Shown piece by piece: positions 8,455-17,792 of a stretch of DNA of 42,351 nucleotides. A program made the translations under genes and the position numbers. The notes under the pieces are model-generated. The model searched no databases and had not been told where the DNA came from. It saw only the letters and a program-made list of their open reading frames with translations. Positions within the stretch are counted from its first letter, which is position 1; the number at the start of each line of letters is the position of its first letter. Source of the stretch: CBDUSL01 sp965370265 (GTDB taxonomy: Bacteria > Patescibacteriota > Patescibacteriia > JAXHNJ01); assembly GCA_965370265.1 (NCBI GenBank), contig CBDUSL010000001.1:1-42351 (forward strand). The letters run 5' to 3'.

Positions 8455-9922
8455 CTTTTGGTTTTAAAGTAGGAAATAAAATAACTTCTTTAATATTATA
8501 TAGATCAGTCAGAAGAGCGGTTAAGCGATCAATCCCCATACCAAAACCGGCGGTAGGCGGCATTCCGTAAGACAGGGCTTCGATAAACTCCCAGTCTATT
8601 CTTTGGGCTTCTTGATCCCCCTTTTTACGCAGTTCTTCCTGGGCTTCAAAGCGCGATTTTTGGTCCATGGGATCATTTAATTCGCTAAAAGCGTTAATCA
8701 ATTCAGTACCACCCGCTACTAATTGAAAGCGTTCTGTATAATCCGGATTATCTTCCTTAATTTTACTAAGGGGAGATAATTCAATGGGATAATCGGTCAC
8801 AAAAGTAGGAGCTATTAAATTAGGTCGGATTACTTTTTTGAATAAGTCGTCCAAAACAGCCGCTTTATGGAGGCCAGTTTCAAGTTTTAAACCCGTTTTT
8901 TTGGCCGCTTTTAACAGTTCTTTCTCATTTTTGCATTTATCCAAATTAATCTTAGCGTATTTTTCCAAGGCATTTTTAAAAGTTATTCTTTCATAAGGCG
9001 GGTTAAAATCAATTTTTCGGCCCTGATATTCAATTATTAAATTAAGATCAAGTTTTTTTATAATATAGGTAATTAGTTTTTCCGTAAACTTCATTAATTT
9101 TTCGTAATCGGCATAAGCCCAATAGAATTCAATCTCGGTAAATTCAGGATTATGAGCGTGGTCAATGCCTTCATTTCTAAAACAGCGTGATATTTCATAT
9201 ACCTTTTCAAATCCGCCGATAATTAGTCTTTTTAAAAAAAGTTCCGGGGCTATTCGTAAAAATAGATCAATATTTAAAGCGTTATGATGAGTAGAAAAAG
9301 GTTTAGCATTGGCTCCCCCGGGTATAGACTGCAAGATAGGGGTATCTACCTCCAAAAAATTATTTTGGTCTAAAAATTCTCTAATCGCTGAAATGATAAC
9401 ACTTCGTTTTTTGAAAATTAACCTTATTTCCGGGTTGGCGATAAGATCAAGATATCTTTTTCTGAACCGTATTTCTGTATCCGAAAGTCCGTGCCATTTT
9501 TCCGGCATAGGGTAAAGAGATTTAGACAGAATTTTAAACTTAGAAACTTTAATAGTAATTTCACCTTTTTTTGTTTTGAATAACACTCCGCTAATTTCAA
9601 TAAAATCACCAATATCAAAATTGTCAGTAAATATTTTGTACTGATCTTTACCGATTAAGTCTTTTTTTAAATATATTTGTATTTGGTCGGTGCCATCTTC
9701 AATGTTAGCAAAAAGTGAACCGCCATGACCTCGTATGCTTTTTAAACGGCCAACCCCGATTACCTCTTGATCGCTCTTTGATAAATTCTCAAAATCAATT
9801 AACAACTTCTTGATTGAATGGGTTCTATCAGAACAGCTGGGGTATGGATTAAAGCCTAATTTTCTCAGGTTCTCGAGCTTTTTCTTTCTGACCAAATACT
9901 GATCTAACTCTTTATTTTCCAT
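8441..9922 (-). CDS. lysS: Lysyl-tRNA synthetase, class II
   Basis: 493 residues, standard length. N-terminal OB-fold anticodon-binding domain (about 50-150, ending SKSLYPMPEKWHGLSD), followed by the class IIb core: motif 1 around FLEVDTPILQSIPGGANAKPF, motif 2 FRNEGIDHAHNPEFTEIEFYW, motif 3 TAGFGMGIDRLTALL. Charges tRNA-Lys. It heads a long same-strand transcription unit reaching through alr-ddl-ftsQ to about 802, with an extended -10 promoter just upstream (9947-9975). Predicted leader about 17-18 bases, with no recognisable Shine-Dalgarno sequence. Confidence 0.97.
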   Translation of the reverse strand: MENKELDQYLVRKKKLENLRKLGFNPYPSCSDRTHSIKKLLIDFENLSKSDQEVIGVGRLKSIRGHGGSLFANIEDGTDQIQIYLKKDLIGKDQYKIFTDNFDIGDFIEISGVLFKTKKGEITIKVSKFKILSKSLYPMPEKWHGLSDTEIRFRKRYLDLIANPEIRLIFKKRSVIISAIREFLDQNNFLEVDTPILQSIPGGANAKPFSTHHNALNIDLFLRIAPELFLKRLIIGGFEKVYEISRCFRNEGIDHAHNPEFTEIEFYWAYADYEKLMKFTEKLITYIIKKLDLNLIIEYQGRKIDFNPPYERITFKNALEKYAKINLDKCKNEKELLKAAKKTGLKLETGLHKAAVLDDLFKKVIRPNLIAPTFVTDYPIELSPLSKIKEDNPDYTERFQLVAGGTELINAFSELNDPMDQKSRFEAQEELRKKGDQEAQRIDWEFIEALSYGMPPTAGFGMGIDRLTALLTDLYNIKEVILFPTLKPKDGKK

Positions 9923-9946
9923 GTTTAATAAATTTTATTTAACGCA

Positions 9947-9975
9947 ATTATAACATATTTTGGAGTTTTTAACAA
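9947..9975 (-). promoter_or_regulatory. Promoter of the lysS operon (extended -10)
   Basis: Minus strand TTGTTA (9970-9975), 17-base spacer, TGT plus TATAAT (9955-9947). This drives lysS and probably the eight genes after it. Confidence 0.7.
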
Positions 9976-9981
9976 ATAAAA

Positions 9982-10004
9982 AACCAGTTAGCTGGTAACT
10001 AGTT
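9982..10004 (-). terminator. Terminator of greA
   Basis: Nine-pair hairpin (9982-9990 with 9996-10004, one G-U pair, loop of 5), followed on the minus strand by TTTTATTTG. It separates greA from the lysS promoter. Confidence 0.75.
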
Positions 10005-10015
10005 TTTAACCCTTT

Positions 10016-10486
10016 TTATTCTATGGATATTATTTCGAATTTTTTTACTCCGTCGGGTACGGTAATTTCAACCGTTTCACCGCTCTTACGTCCGATGAAA
10101 GCTTTGCCAATAGGAGATTTATGGGAAATTTTACCTTGATCCAGATTTATTTCGCTTGCCCCGACGATTATAAAAGTAAGTGTTTTGCCGTCATTTTTTA
10201 CCTTAATACTTGAGCCGACATTAACTATATCAGAATTTTTTATCTTTTTTTCATCAACAATGGTAACATTTTTAATAATATTATCCAATTCTGAAATACG
10301 GCCTTCACTGAAGGCTTGCTCATTTTTGGCCTCGGAATATTCGGCATTTTCTGATAAATCACCCAGTTCCTTGGCTTCTTGAATACGATTGGCTATTTCT
10401 TTTCTTTTAACCGTCTTAAGTTCTTTTAATTCTTTTTTGAGATTTTCGAGGCCTTCTTTTGTGATGTAAGTTGAATCTTCTTTCAT
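10016..10486 (-). CDS. greA: Transcription elongation factor GreA
   Basis: 156 residues, normal length. The N-terminal coiled coil (about 8-75) contains the tip acidic residues in LGDLSENAEYSEAKNEQ, which reach the polymerase active site and stimulate cleavage of backtracked RNA. The C-terminal FKBP-like domain ends KSPIGKAFIGRKSGETVEITVPDG. It is a single-gene unit with its own promoter (10534-10561) and terminator (9982-10004). Upstream lies the end of the mrdA operon. Confidence 0.97.
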   Translation of the reverse strand: MKEDSTYITKEGLENLKKELKELKTVKRKEIANRIQEAKELGDLSENAEYSEAKNEQAFSEGRISELDNIIKNVTIVDEKKIKNSDIVNVGSSIKVKNDGKTLTFIIVGASEINLDQGKISHKSPIGKAFIGRKSGETVEITVPDGVKKFEIISIE

Positions 10487-10533
10487 AATAAAATAAAAAA
10501 TAACAATTTAGAGATTGTTATAGTTATATAGAC

Positions 10534-10561
10534 ATTTTATAGCAATGAATAATTTTGTCAA
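10534..10561 (-). promoter_or_regulatory. Promoter for greA
   Basis: Minus strand consensus TTGACA (10556-10561), 16-base spacer, TAAAAT (10534-10539), within the longer AT-rich string TGCTATAAAAT that also resembles an extended -10. Leader about 40 bases. Confidence 0.6.
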
Positions 10562-10581
10562 GGGCGGGTTTCCATAAATAA

Positions 10582-12489
10582 TTATTGATTGTCAAAATAC
10601 CAGCTTAAACCGGCCTTAGCGACCGGTAAGGCCACGGCGTGACCTTCCCCTCCCTGTTCGACTAAAACAGTAATAACGATCTCTGGATTTTCATAAGGAG
10701 CAAAACAAGTAAACCAGGCGTGTGTGTTTTTGTTCGAGGCAAACTGGGCCGTTCCTGTTTTACCGGCACTACTGAAAGGCAGGGTTGAAAGAGATTGGGC
10801 AGAACCGGATATTACCGCTTCCCTTAATCCCCTCTTTATGGTGCTTATGTTTTTTGAACTAATAAAATTTTGATTAATTATTTCAGGTGATTTAACCGAA
10901 ACTTCATTATTATTAATGTCGGTAAATTTATCGACTAAGAAAGGTTTGTAAAGAGTGCCCCCATTAGCAATAGCGGCCGTATAAAAAGCAACTTGTAAAG
11001 GAGTGACCAGAATATCACCCTGGCCAATAGCTAAGTGATAGGTATCTCCGATATACCACCTTTCGCCCTTGGCTTTTTCCTTCCATTCTCTGGAAGGTAA
11101 AAATCCATCTTTCTCGTTGGGAAAATCTATCCCTAATGTTTGATTAAGTCCGAATGACTCAAGATAACGGGTAATAGTTTCAAGGCCAAGGCCTTCTATC
11201 TCTTCATACCCCCCGCCGATAGCGTAAAAATACGTGTTTACGGACTCGGCAATGGCTTTAACTACATTTGTTATACCATGCCCGCCTGATTTCCAATCAG
11301 GGAAATACCATTTATCAATCTGGATACCGCCAGTACTTAAGATGGTGTCGTATTGAGTAACCACTTTTTCCTCCAAAGCGGCTGAAGCAATTAAAGGTTT
11401 AACGGTTGATCCCGGCGGATATTCGCCTGAAGTCGTCCGGACAACAAAAGGTGTTTGTGGATTCTCTATTAGTTCTTGATATATTTCCGAATCAATACCG
11501 GTAAAAAATAGATTATTATCATATGAAGGATAGGAAATAAATGAAAGAATTGCTCCGGTACTGGGGTTTATAGCAATCGCGGCTCCTCCCGTTGATCGAT
11601 TGGATTTAATCGAACTGACTAAGGAATCATACAAAACTTCCTGGAGTCCGGCGTCAATATTAAGGATTAAATTATTTCCGGGAATAGGTTCTTTCGTGGC
11701 GATAACATTTTTTGTTTTATTAAAACTATCTCTTTCTACCTGCTGTATGCCATCTACTCCCTTTAAATCTTCTTCATACCAATTTTCGAGTCCAACTTTA
11801 CCGATATAATCCAGGGGGGAATAATTAGAATAATAATCAAGTTCATCCTTGGTAATTTTACCCATATAACCAAGAAGATGGCTAAATGCCTCTCCTTTCT
11901 GATACTGTCTAACCGAAAGTGTATCGAGGTGAACTGAGGGATGATTATTTAAGGCAATTTTTAAATTAAGGGCTTCTAGATAATTAATATAGTCCTTAAT
12001 AATAACCGGATAATTAGAGATAGAATCAGACAATTCAAAAAGACTTAAAATCTCTTCTTCGCTTATTTTAATAATGGACGAGATATCCCCGGCTATTTGA
12101 ATGATTTCATCTTCTTCAATTTCCGAAGGGATAAAATACAGGGTGAAATTGGGAGAATTTTTAACTAAAGTTTCACCATTTCGATCATAAATAATTCCTC
12201 TTAAAGCGTTAATTTCTTCATTTTTTATCCGGTTATTTTCGGCTCTATCTCGGTATTCCTGGCCGCTAACAATTTGCATAGAAAAAAGCTTAATAAAAAC
12301 TATTAAAAACGTAACACAAAAAATAATAAAAAGAAATTTTGTCTTTCGATCTGAAATACCTTTTTTGAGAGTGGGTTGTTCTTGCTGGCTAAAAATAATA
12401 TCGGGTCCGACCTCTTTATCGGTGTATTTGTTCCTTATATCACCATCTTTAATACCTTGAATAGAAAAAATATCCTTATGCTTATCCAT
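10582..12489 (-). CDS. mrdA: Penicillin-binding protein 2, elongasome transpeptidase
   Basis: 635 residues, class B PBP. Cytoplasmic N-tail of about 48 residues, one membrane helix (about 49-70), a dimerisation/pedestal domain starting RGIIYDRNGETLVKN, then the transpeptidase domain. Catalytic motifs are intact: SxxK in PPGSTVKP (Ser near residue 361), SxN in ESVNTY (near 425) and KTGT in AGKTGTAQ (near 575). It cross-links lateral-wall peptidoglycan together with RodA and MreBCD in the periplasm-facing side. It closes the mreB-mreC-mreD-mrdA block, overlapping mreD by eight bases. No rodA follows here. The cytoplasmic tail is longer than in E. coli. Confidence 0.95.
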   Translation of the reverse strand: MDKHKDIFSIQGIKDGDIRNKYTDKEVGPDIIFSQQEQPTLKKGISDRKTKFLFIIFCVTFLIVFIKLFSMQIVSGQEYRDRAENNRIKNEEINALRGIIYDRNGETLVKNSPNFTLYFIPSEIEEDEIIQIAGDISSIIKISEEEILSLFELSDSISNYPVIIKDYINYLEALNLKIALNNHPSVHLDTLSVRQYQKGEAFSHLLGYMGKITKDELDYYSNYSPLDYIGKVGLENWYEEDLKGVDGIQQVERDSFNKTKNVIATKEPIPGNNLILNIDAGLQEVLYDSLVSSIKSNRSTGGAAIAINPSTGAILSFISYPSYDNNLFFTGIDSEIYQELIENPQTPFVVRTTSGEYPPGSTVKPLIASAALEEKVVTQYDTILSTGGIQIDKWYFPDWKSGGHGITNVVKAIAESVNTYFYAIGGGYEEIEGLGLETITRYLESFGLNQTLGIDFPNEKDGFLPSREWKEKAKGERWYIGDTYHLAIGQGDILVTPLQVAFYTAAIANGGTLYKPFLVDKFTDINNNEVSVKSPEIINQNFISSKNISTIKRGLREAVISGSAQSLSTLPFSSAGKTGTAQFASNKNTHAWFTCFAPYENPEIVITVLVEQGGEGHAVALPVAKAGLSWYFDNQ

Positions 12490-13021
12490 GAAAATTATCT
12501 TTGATAATAAAATTTGTTTTTAATCTGTCACTTAAAAAATGCAATAACAAATAAATTATGGCTATGACGAATGAATTTAAAATAATTTGCCCTAATACAA
12601 ATAATAAATAATTCGTGTTTATGGTAATGGAATAGGCGGCCATATTAAAATTATAAAGTAAAACAGAAACAAAACTAATAATAAAATAAAAGAAAAACGT
12701 ACTAATTACACTAATGAGAAGAAAAGAATAAAATGAACGGTTGGTAATATATTTTTGAAAAAAGTAATAAATAAAAAGAATCATTAATAATAATGTAAAG
12801 GAATAAATGCCAAAGCTTAAAACAGAATAAAGATCAAGAAAAAATCCGCCAACTAGGGCAAATATAACCGTATTTTTAAGGGAGGAAAATAAAAAAATTA
12901 TAACGAGAGTAATCAATATGGGATTAATATATTGAAAAAAACTTCCCAAAAAATTAAAGATGTTTATTTGGATTAGGAAAGCCAGGATAATTAAAGATGA
13001 GATTAATATGTATTTTCTCAT
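12482..13021 (-). CDS. mreD: Rod shape-determining protein MreD
   Basis: 179 residues, five to six hydrophobic helices, very AT-rich and low in sequence conservation. The call rests on size, topology, the ALVGGFFLDLYS segment (MreD-like GxxxDL pattern) and its exact place between mreC and mrdA. MreD is the inner membrane component that balances MreC activation of PBP2. Overlaps mrdA by eight bases; three bases separate it from mreC. Confidence 0.85.
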   Translation of the reverse strand: MRKYILISSLIILAFLIQINIFNFLGSFFQYINPILITLVIIFLFSSLKNTVIFALVGGFFLDLYSVLSFGIYSFTLLLMILFIYYFFQKYITNRSFYSFLLISVISTFFFYFIISFVSVLLYNFNMAAYSITINTNYLLFVLGQIILNSFVIAIIYLLLHFLSDRLKTNFIIKDNFHG

Positions 13022-13024
13022 TTT

Positions 13025-13834
13025 TTAAAAGCTGGTTATCACTGAAACAATCTGTATTTTTTCGTAATCAGACAAGGGATAAATATAAGCCGTCTGAAAA
13101 AATTCACCGGGTTGGACTTTGATTGATTCAATCCGACCGATCAGAAGGCCTTTGGGAATGGTATTTTCCAAACCGGAAGTAATAACAGTTTGGTCAATAT
13201 CAAATTTATCCTCTTTAAGAATCAATTCCATTTTCAAAGATAAACCAAATTCACCGGAAATAAGTCCCATAGTTACATCCTCATTTTGTATTTGGCTGGC
13301 GGTAGATGATCTTGTATCATTCAAAAGCATTACTTGTGATCGGTTGGATTCTACTTCGATTATTTTACCAATTAAAATCATTTCATCAGCCACAACCGGC
13401 ATGCCAACACTTATTCCTTGATCAGAACCCTGATTAATCATCATTGTTTTGAAAGTAGGATCAACCCCTTTGCTGATTACGCGGGAAAGAATATAGTTAT
13501 AATTCTTTTCCTGCAGTTTTTTTATCTGAGGATCAATAATTTTATTTTCTTCTATTAGCGTTTTAGTGGCGCTGTTTTCAATGGTTAATTGCTGAATCTG
13601 TTTTTTTAATTCTTCATTTTCATCCGATAGGTTATTAAAATCAGAAAATTTTCCAAAAAAGTTTTTAAACGTATTTGAACCACTTGATAAAGTGGTCTGT
13701 ATGGGTTTTAAAGCCCCGGTGATGACTTTTTCAATGGGACTTAGTATTTTGAAAGAATGCAAAAAAATAAGCAGAATCAGAACTGCTGCCACAACTATAA
13801 ATATATGTTTATTTTCGCGAAAAATATTCGGCAT
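13025..13834 (-). CDS. mreC: Rod shape-determining protein MreC
   Basis: 269 residues. Short cytoplasmic N-terminus, one membrane helix (about 12-30), a coiled coil (about 70-110, DENEELKKQIQQL) and a C-terminal double beta-barrel domain with the family strings NQGSDQGISVGMPVVA and GLLIGRIESIKV. MreC dimerises outside the membrane and activates PBP2 (MrdA). Three bases each separate it from mreB and mreD, so all are expressed together. Confidence 0.95.
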   Translation of the reverse strand: MPNIFRENKHIFIVVAAVLILLIFLHSFKILSPIEKVITGALKPIQTTLSSGSNTFKNFFGKFSDFNNLSDENEELKKQIQQLTIENSATKTLIEENKIIDPQIKKLQEKNYNYILSRVISKGVDPTFKTMMINQGSDQGISVGMPVVADEMILIGKIIEVESNRSQVMLLNDTRSSTASQIQNEDVTMGLISGEFGLSLKMELILKEDKFDIDQTVITSGLENTIPKGLLIGRIESIKVQPGEFFQTAYIYPLSDYEKIQIVSVITSF

Positions 13835-13837
13835 ATA

Positions 13838-14887
13838 CTAAATACTAAGTTCAGTTGGAGCGATTAGAACATCTTTTAGGGCATCGAGGTCTTCAAGAAT
13901 CAAACCTGTTCCCCGGACAACACAAGTTAAGGGATCATCTGTAACATGAACTGGAATGTGTGTTTCCATTTTAATTACCTTATCAAGATTTTTTAAAAGG
14001 GATCCCCCGCCGGTTAAAACGATGCCGCGACTATAAATATCTGAAACTAATTCCGGGGGAGTGTATTCGATAGTACTTTTTATATTATCAACTATGATTT
14101 TAAGAGATCGGCTAATTGCTTTTCTTATTTGGGACGAGGAAATAGCAACTTCTTTCGGTAAACCGGTTATTAAATCACGGCCTCGGATTTTTGTTTCTTT
14201 TTCTTCGCCCTCTTCCACATAAGCTGACCCTATTTTTTTCTTAGTTTCTTCGGCTGTTCTTTCGCCAAGGAGAAGATTAAATTCTTCGCGAGCATACTGA
14301 ATAATATTTTTATCCAATTCATTTCCGGCTATTTTTAATGATTTAGAGGAAACAATCCCTCCTAAAGAAATTACCGCAATTTCAGTGGTTCCGCCCCCTA
14401 TATCCACCACAATATTGCCTGAAGCGTCTTGAATGGGCAATCTGGCGCCAATAGCCGCGGCCATGGGTTCTTCAATTAAAAATACTTCTCTAGCTCCAGC
14501 ATGTAGGGTAGCATCTTCTACCGCTTTTCTTTCCACTTCAGTAATGCCGAGCGGAATAGCAATAACTATTCTTGGCCGGGGCATAAAGCCAAAATTTTCT
14601 TTATGGACCTTTTCGATAAAATGCTTAAGCATTTTTTCGGTAACTTCAAAATCAGAAATAACACCTCCGACCAAAGGCTTGACAGCTGTAATGTGGGAAG
14701 GGGTTTTTCCAACCATCTTTTTTGCTTCCTCGCCGATGGCTAATATTTGTTCAGTTCTGGTATTTACCGCCACTACAGAAGGTTCGTTAATTATTATCCC
14801 TTTGTCACGAACATAGACCAGTGTGTTGGCTGTTCCCAGATCAATACCCATATCTTTTGAAAATCTACCGAGAATATTCTTAAACAT
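13838..14887 (-). CDS. mreB: Rod shape-determining actin homologue MreB
   Basis: 349 residues. N-terminal amphipathic segment (MFKNILGRFSKD), then actin-fold ATPase motifs: phosphate 1 MGIDLGTANTLVY, connect/phosphate 2 VVDIGGGTTEIAVISLGG, and the adenosine loop GIVLTGGGSLLKNLD. Forms membrane-bound filaments that orient the elongasome in the cytoplasm. This is the canonical copy, followed by mreC-mreD-mrdA; a second copy lies at 21100-22107. Its start overlaps the end of proS by eight bases. Confidence 0.97.
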   Translation of the reverse strand: MFKNILGRFSKDMGIDLGTANTLVYVRDKGIIINEPSVVAVNTRTEQILAIGEEAKKMVGKTPSHITAVKPLVGGVISDFEVTEKMLKHFIEKVHKENFGFMPRPRIVIAIPLGITEVERKAVEDATLHAGAREVFLIEEPMAAAIGARLPIQDASGNIVVDIGGGTTEIAVISLGGIVSSKSLKIAGNELDKNIIQYAREEFNLLLGERTAEETKKKIGSAYVEEGEEKETKIRGRDLITGLPKEVAISSSQIRKAISRSLKIIVDNIKSTIEYTPPELVSDIYSRGIVLTGGGSLLKNLDKVIKMETHIPVHVTDDPLTCVVRGTGLILEDLDALKDVLIAPTELSI

Positions 14888-16106
14888 TTTTGAGCAATTT
14901 GATTAATTTATCGATAGTAATTATTTCTGATTTTTCTTCACAACGGTATTTAATCTCAATCTTGTCCCCTGTTTTTTCACTTATCACGGCTCTTATAGAA
15001 ATACCGAGTAAGTCAGCATCCTTTAGTTTTACTGCCGCCGAAACATCCCGTTCGTCGTAAAGGGTATCAATCCCCTCTTGAGTAAGTTTTTCATAAATTT
15101 TGTCGGATTTTTTATTTTCATTATTAAGATTTAAAAGATGTATTTGATAAGGACTAATCGAAGCAGGCCAAATTATCCCGTTTTGATCATGGTGAGATTC
15201 TATAATAGTAGCCATTAATCGGCCAATTCCTATGCCATAACAACCCATGTACATACTTTTTTCACGACCGTCTTTATCCGTATATTTAGCCCCCATTTTT
15301 TCGCTGTAAGAAAGGCCAAGCTTAAAAATATGGGCCGTTTCTATCCCATTAACTACTCTCAAATCACAACCGCATTTTAAGCATTTTTTCTTGTTCTTAG
15401 CCGCCTCTTCATTAATTGCCAATCCGCAATCATCGCATAATAAAACTTTATCTTCGCCTGAATCAGCCAAAGCCATAAATTCATGGCAAAAATTACCGCC
15501 AATTGTGCCGGATTCCGCTTCTACAACCCTAATGTCTAAATCCAAGCGGGTAAATATTTTTTTGTATGCTTCTAAAACTTTTTGGTAATAATCATCAAGA
15601 TCATTTTCGTCTGTGTGAAAACTGTAAAGATCTTTCATTATAAATTCCCTGACTCTCAAAAGCCCTCCTGAAACCCTAATTTCATTCCTAAATTTATTTT
15701 GTATTTGGTAGAGATACAAAGGAAGTTGTTTATAGGAATTAACATACTTTTTTACCAAATCGGTGATTACTTCTTCATGAGTTGAGCCCAGGGCATATTC
15801 TTTATTATGAATATCCTTAAGCTTAAAAAGTGGCGGTTCCATTTTATCCCATCTTTCTGATCTTTCCCAAAGTTCTTTTGGCTGCAGGGTAGGAAGAAAA
15901 ACTTCCTGGCCGGAAATCCGGTTCATTTCTTCGCGAATAATATTTTCGATTTTACTAAATACTTTCAGACCGAGCGGCATCAGAGTCCATATACCGGCCG
16001 ATAATTGATCAATAAACGAACCTCTTACTAAAAGTTGGTGGCTTATTATTTCGGCATTTTTGGGCGGCTCTTTTGCACTGCGGTAAAATAAAATTGACTG
16101 TTTCAT
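14880..16106 (-). CDS. proS: Prolyl-tRNA synthetase, short form without INS editing domain
   Basis: 408 residues against about 570 in E. coli. Class II core is intact: motif 2 FRNEIRVSGGLLRVREFIMKD, the GSTHEE loop and motif 3 GCYGIGIGRLMATIIE, then the anticodon domain ending around residue 405. Between DSGEDKVLLCDDCGLAINEEA and VNGIETAHIFKLG, where bacterial enzymes carry the roughly 180-residue INS domain that removes mischarged alanine, there is only a short segment with CDDC and CLKC pairs, which looks like a zinc ribbon. So cis-editing of Ala-tRNA-Pro should be absent. Known alphaproteobacterial short ProRSs use a separate ProXp editing protein; none is in this window. Sits between rseP and mreB, co-transcribed. 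Confidence 0.95.
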   Translation of the reverse strand: MKQSILFYRSAKEPPKNAEIISHQLLVRGSFIDQLSAGIWTLMPLGLKVFSKIENIIREEMNRISGQEVFLPTLQPKELWERSERWDKMEPPLFKLKDIHNKEYALGSTHEEVITDLVKKYVNSYKQLPLYLYQIQNKFRNEIRVSGGLLRVREFIMKDLYSFHTDENDLDDYYQKVLEAYKKIFTRLDLDIRVVEAESGTIGGNFCHEFMALADSGEDKVLLCDDCGLAINEEAAKNKKKCLKCGCDLRVVNGIETAHIFKLGLSYSEKMGAKYTDKDGREKSMYMGCYGIGIGRLMATIIESHHDQNGIIWPASISPYQIHLLNLNNENKKSDKIYEKLTQEGIDTLYDERDVSAAVKLKDADLLGISIRAVISEKTGDKIEIKYRCEEKSEIITIDKLIKLLKNV

Positions 16107-16115
16107 AATATTTAA

Positions 16116-17228
16116 CTAAAAAATATTCTTAAAAAAATTAATTACATTAGCGGCAATATTAAACTTTATAATGTCCCTAAAACTAATATATACAAAAAGC
16201 AGTAAAATTAGATAAAAACCAACCGTGTGCATGGCGTTTTCTATTTTTGAATTTATCGGGCTGCCTTTTATTTTTTCTATAATCAAAAACAGGATGTGTC
16301 CGCCGTCCAAAGCGGGAAAAGGAAGAAAATTAATCAGGGCTAAAGTCAGGGAAAGAATAGCAATAAATTGAACAATATAAATAAAACCCATCCGGGCCAT
16401 CTGCCCGGAAATAACGGCAATACCCACTGGCCCTGAAATATCAGCTGATATTTGCTGGGTGACAATAGCATCTTTTATTAAATTATAAAAACCAAGCATA
16501 ATCTGATAAACAAGAAAAAAGGTGGATTTCAAGCCATTCCAAATGGCAAGATGAATCGGAAATGAAACAAGGCCAGTTTCCACCAATGAAACGCCTAGTT
16601 TCCCTTTCCCCGTATCATCAACAACAGAGAGGGTGATATTTTTATCTATTATCTCATCTCCTCTTTTTATTTTTAAAATAATTTCCTCACCGACCTTTTC
16701 GGCGTTATAAGCCTGAATTTCTTCACTTTTTTCAAAAACCTGATCGTTAATTGAGACCACTATATCCCCCGGTTCTATATTAGCTTGTGAAGCCGGTGAA
16801 TCGACCATTACTTCATAAACCTGAATTTTTTTGTCACGGATATTTATCCCTTCTTCCGTTTCACTAATCGCGGAAGGCATACCAATAGTAAAACCAAGGG
16901 AAATAAGGACGAAAGCCAAAAAGACGTTCATAAAAACCCCGGCAGATAAGATGGCTGAACGCTGCCAGATTTTTTTACTATTAAAACTGTTTTCAGATTT
17001 ATCATCACGATTTCCAAGGCCCTTTAATTTAACAAAGCCGCCAAAAGGTATCCAATTAATTGAATATTCTGTTGGACCTTTTTTTAAAGCAAAAATTCGC
17101 GGGGGGTACCCGAAACCAAATTCTTCTACTTTAACCCCCGCTTTTTTAGCGGCCACGTAATGCCCGATTTCATGGACCAGAACCACTAAACTTAGAACTA
17201 TTAAAAAAGTTATTATTGTAAAAATCAT
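16116..17228 (-). CDS. rseP: Site-2 intramembrane zinc metalloprotease RseP
   Basis: 370 residues. Membrane helix 1 contains the zinc-binding HEIGH motif (VLVHEIGHYVAAKKAG, H20 and H24); a single PDZ domain (about 125-205, ASQANIEPGDIVVSINDQ) lies in the middle; the third zinc ligand region is NFLPFPALDGGHILF near residue 310; a final helix follows. Cleaves membrane-anchored regulators or signal-peptide remnants within the bilayer. Its place next to frr and proS is the common bacterial arrangement (frr-uppS-cdsA-rseP-proS), here with uppS, cdsA and dxr missing from between. Only one PDZ domain, as in Gram-positive homologues. Confidence 0.96.
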   Translation of the reverse strand: MIFTIITFLIVLSLVVLVHEIGHYVAAKKAGVKVEEFGFGYPPRIFALKKGPTEYSINWIPFGGFVKLKGLGNRDDKSENSFNSKKIWQRSAILSAGVFMNVFLAFVLISLGFTIGMPSAISETEEGINIRDKKIQVYEVMVDSPASQANIEPGDIVVSINDQVFEKSEEIQAYNAEKVGEEIILKIKRGDEIIDKNITLSVVDDTGKGKLGVSLVETGLVSFPIHLAIWNGLKSTFFLVYQIMLGFYNLIKDAIVTQQISADISGPVGIAVISGQMARMGFIYIVQFIAILSLTLALINFLPFPALDGGHILFLIIEKIKGSPINSKIENAMHTVGFYLILLLFVYISFRDIIKFNIAANVINFFKNIF

Positions 17229-17231
17229 AAA

Positions 17232-17780
17232 TTAAATAGTCATTACCTCTTTTTCTTTTTCTTCAGACAAATGTTTAATGTTTTGATTATATTCATCAAT
17301 AATTTTTTGCAGTTCTTCCTGAGAATTATAAAATTCATCATCTGAAATGTCATTTTTATTTTTTTTGTTTTTTAAATCTCTCATTACATCTTCTCTTACA
17401 CCCCTGATTTTTTTCTTAGTATCTTCAGTTTTTTCATGAACGATTTTTGAAAGTTCTTTTCTTCTTTCTTCTGTCATTGGGGGGATGGATAAACGTATTA
17501 CCTCACCATCCACCACAGGATTTATGCCTAAACTGGATTCCTGAATCGCTTTTTCAATATCTTTTAAGGCCGTCTTATCCCAGGGTTGAATAAGAATCAG
17601 CTTAGTCTCTGGAGTATTAATAGTAGCCATTTGAATAAGCGGGGTTAAAGTATTATAATAATTAACCTGAATATTTTCAACCAATGATGGGGTAGCCCGG
17701 CCAACCCTTAAAATGGTTAGCTCCTCTTGTAAGTGCTCTAATACTTTTTCAAGTTTTTCTTTTATTTCTTTTGTCTCCAT
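17232..17780 (-). CDS. frr: Ribosome recycling factor
   Basis: 182 residues, normal length. Three-helix bundle protein that splits post-termination ribosomes with EF-G. Recognisable blocks: LTILRVGRATPSLVENIQVNYY near the N-terminus and RLSIPPMTEERRKELSKIV in the middle. Located in the usual neighbourhood, three bases before rseP, and 12 bases after the propeller lipoprotein gene. No ribosome binding site is evident before its ATG. Confidence 0.97.
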   Translation of the reverse strand: METKEIKEKLEKVLEHLQEELTILRVGRATPSLVENIQVNYYNTLTPLIQMATINTPETKLILIQPWDKTALKDIEKAIQESSLGINPVVDGEVIRLSIPPMTEERRKELSKIVHEKTEDTKKKIRGVREDVMRDLKNKKNKNDISDDEFYNSQEELQKIIDEYNQNIKHLSEEKEKEVMTI

Positions 17781-17792
17781 AACTTTATTTAT

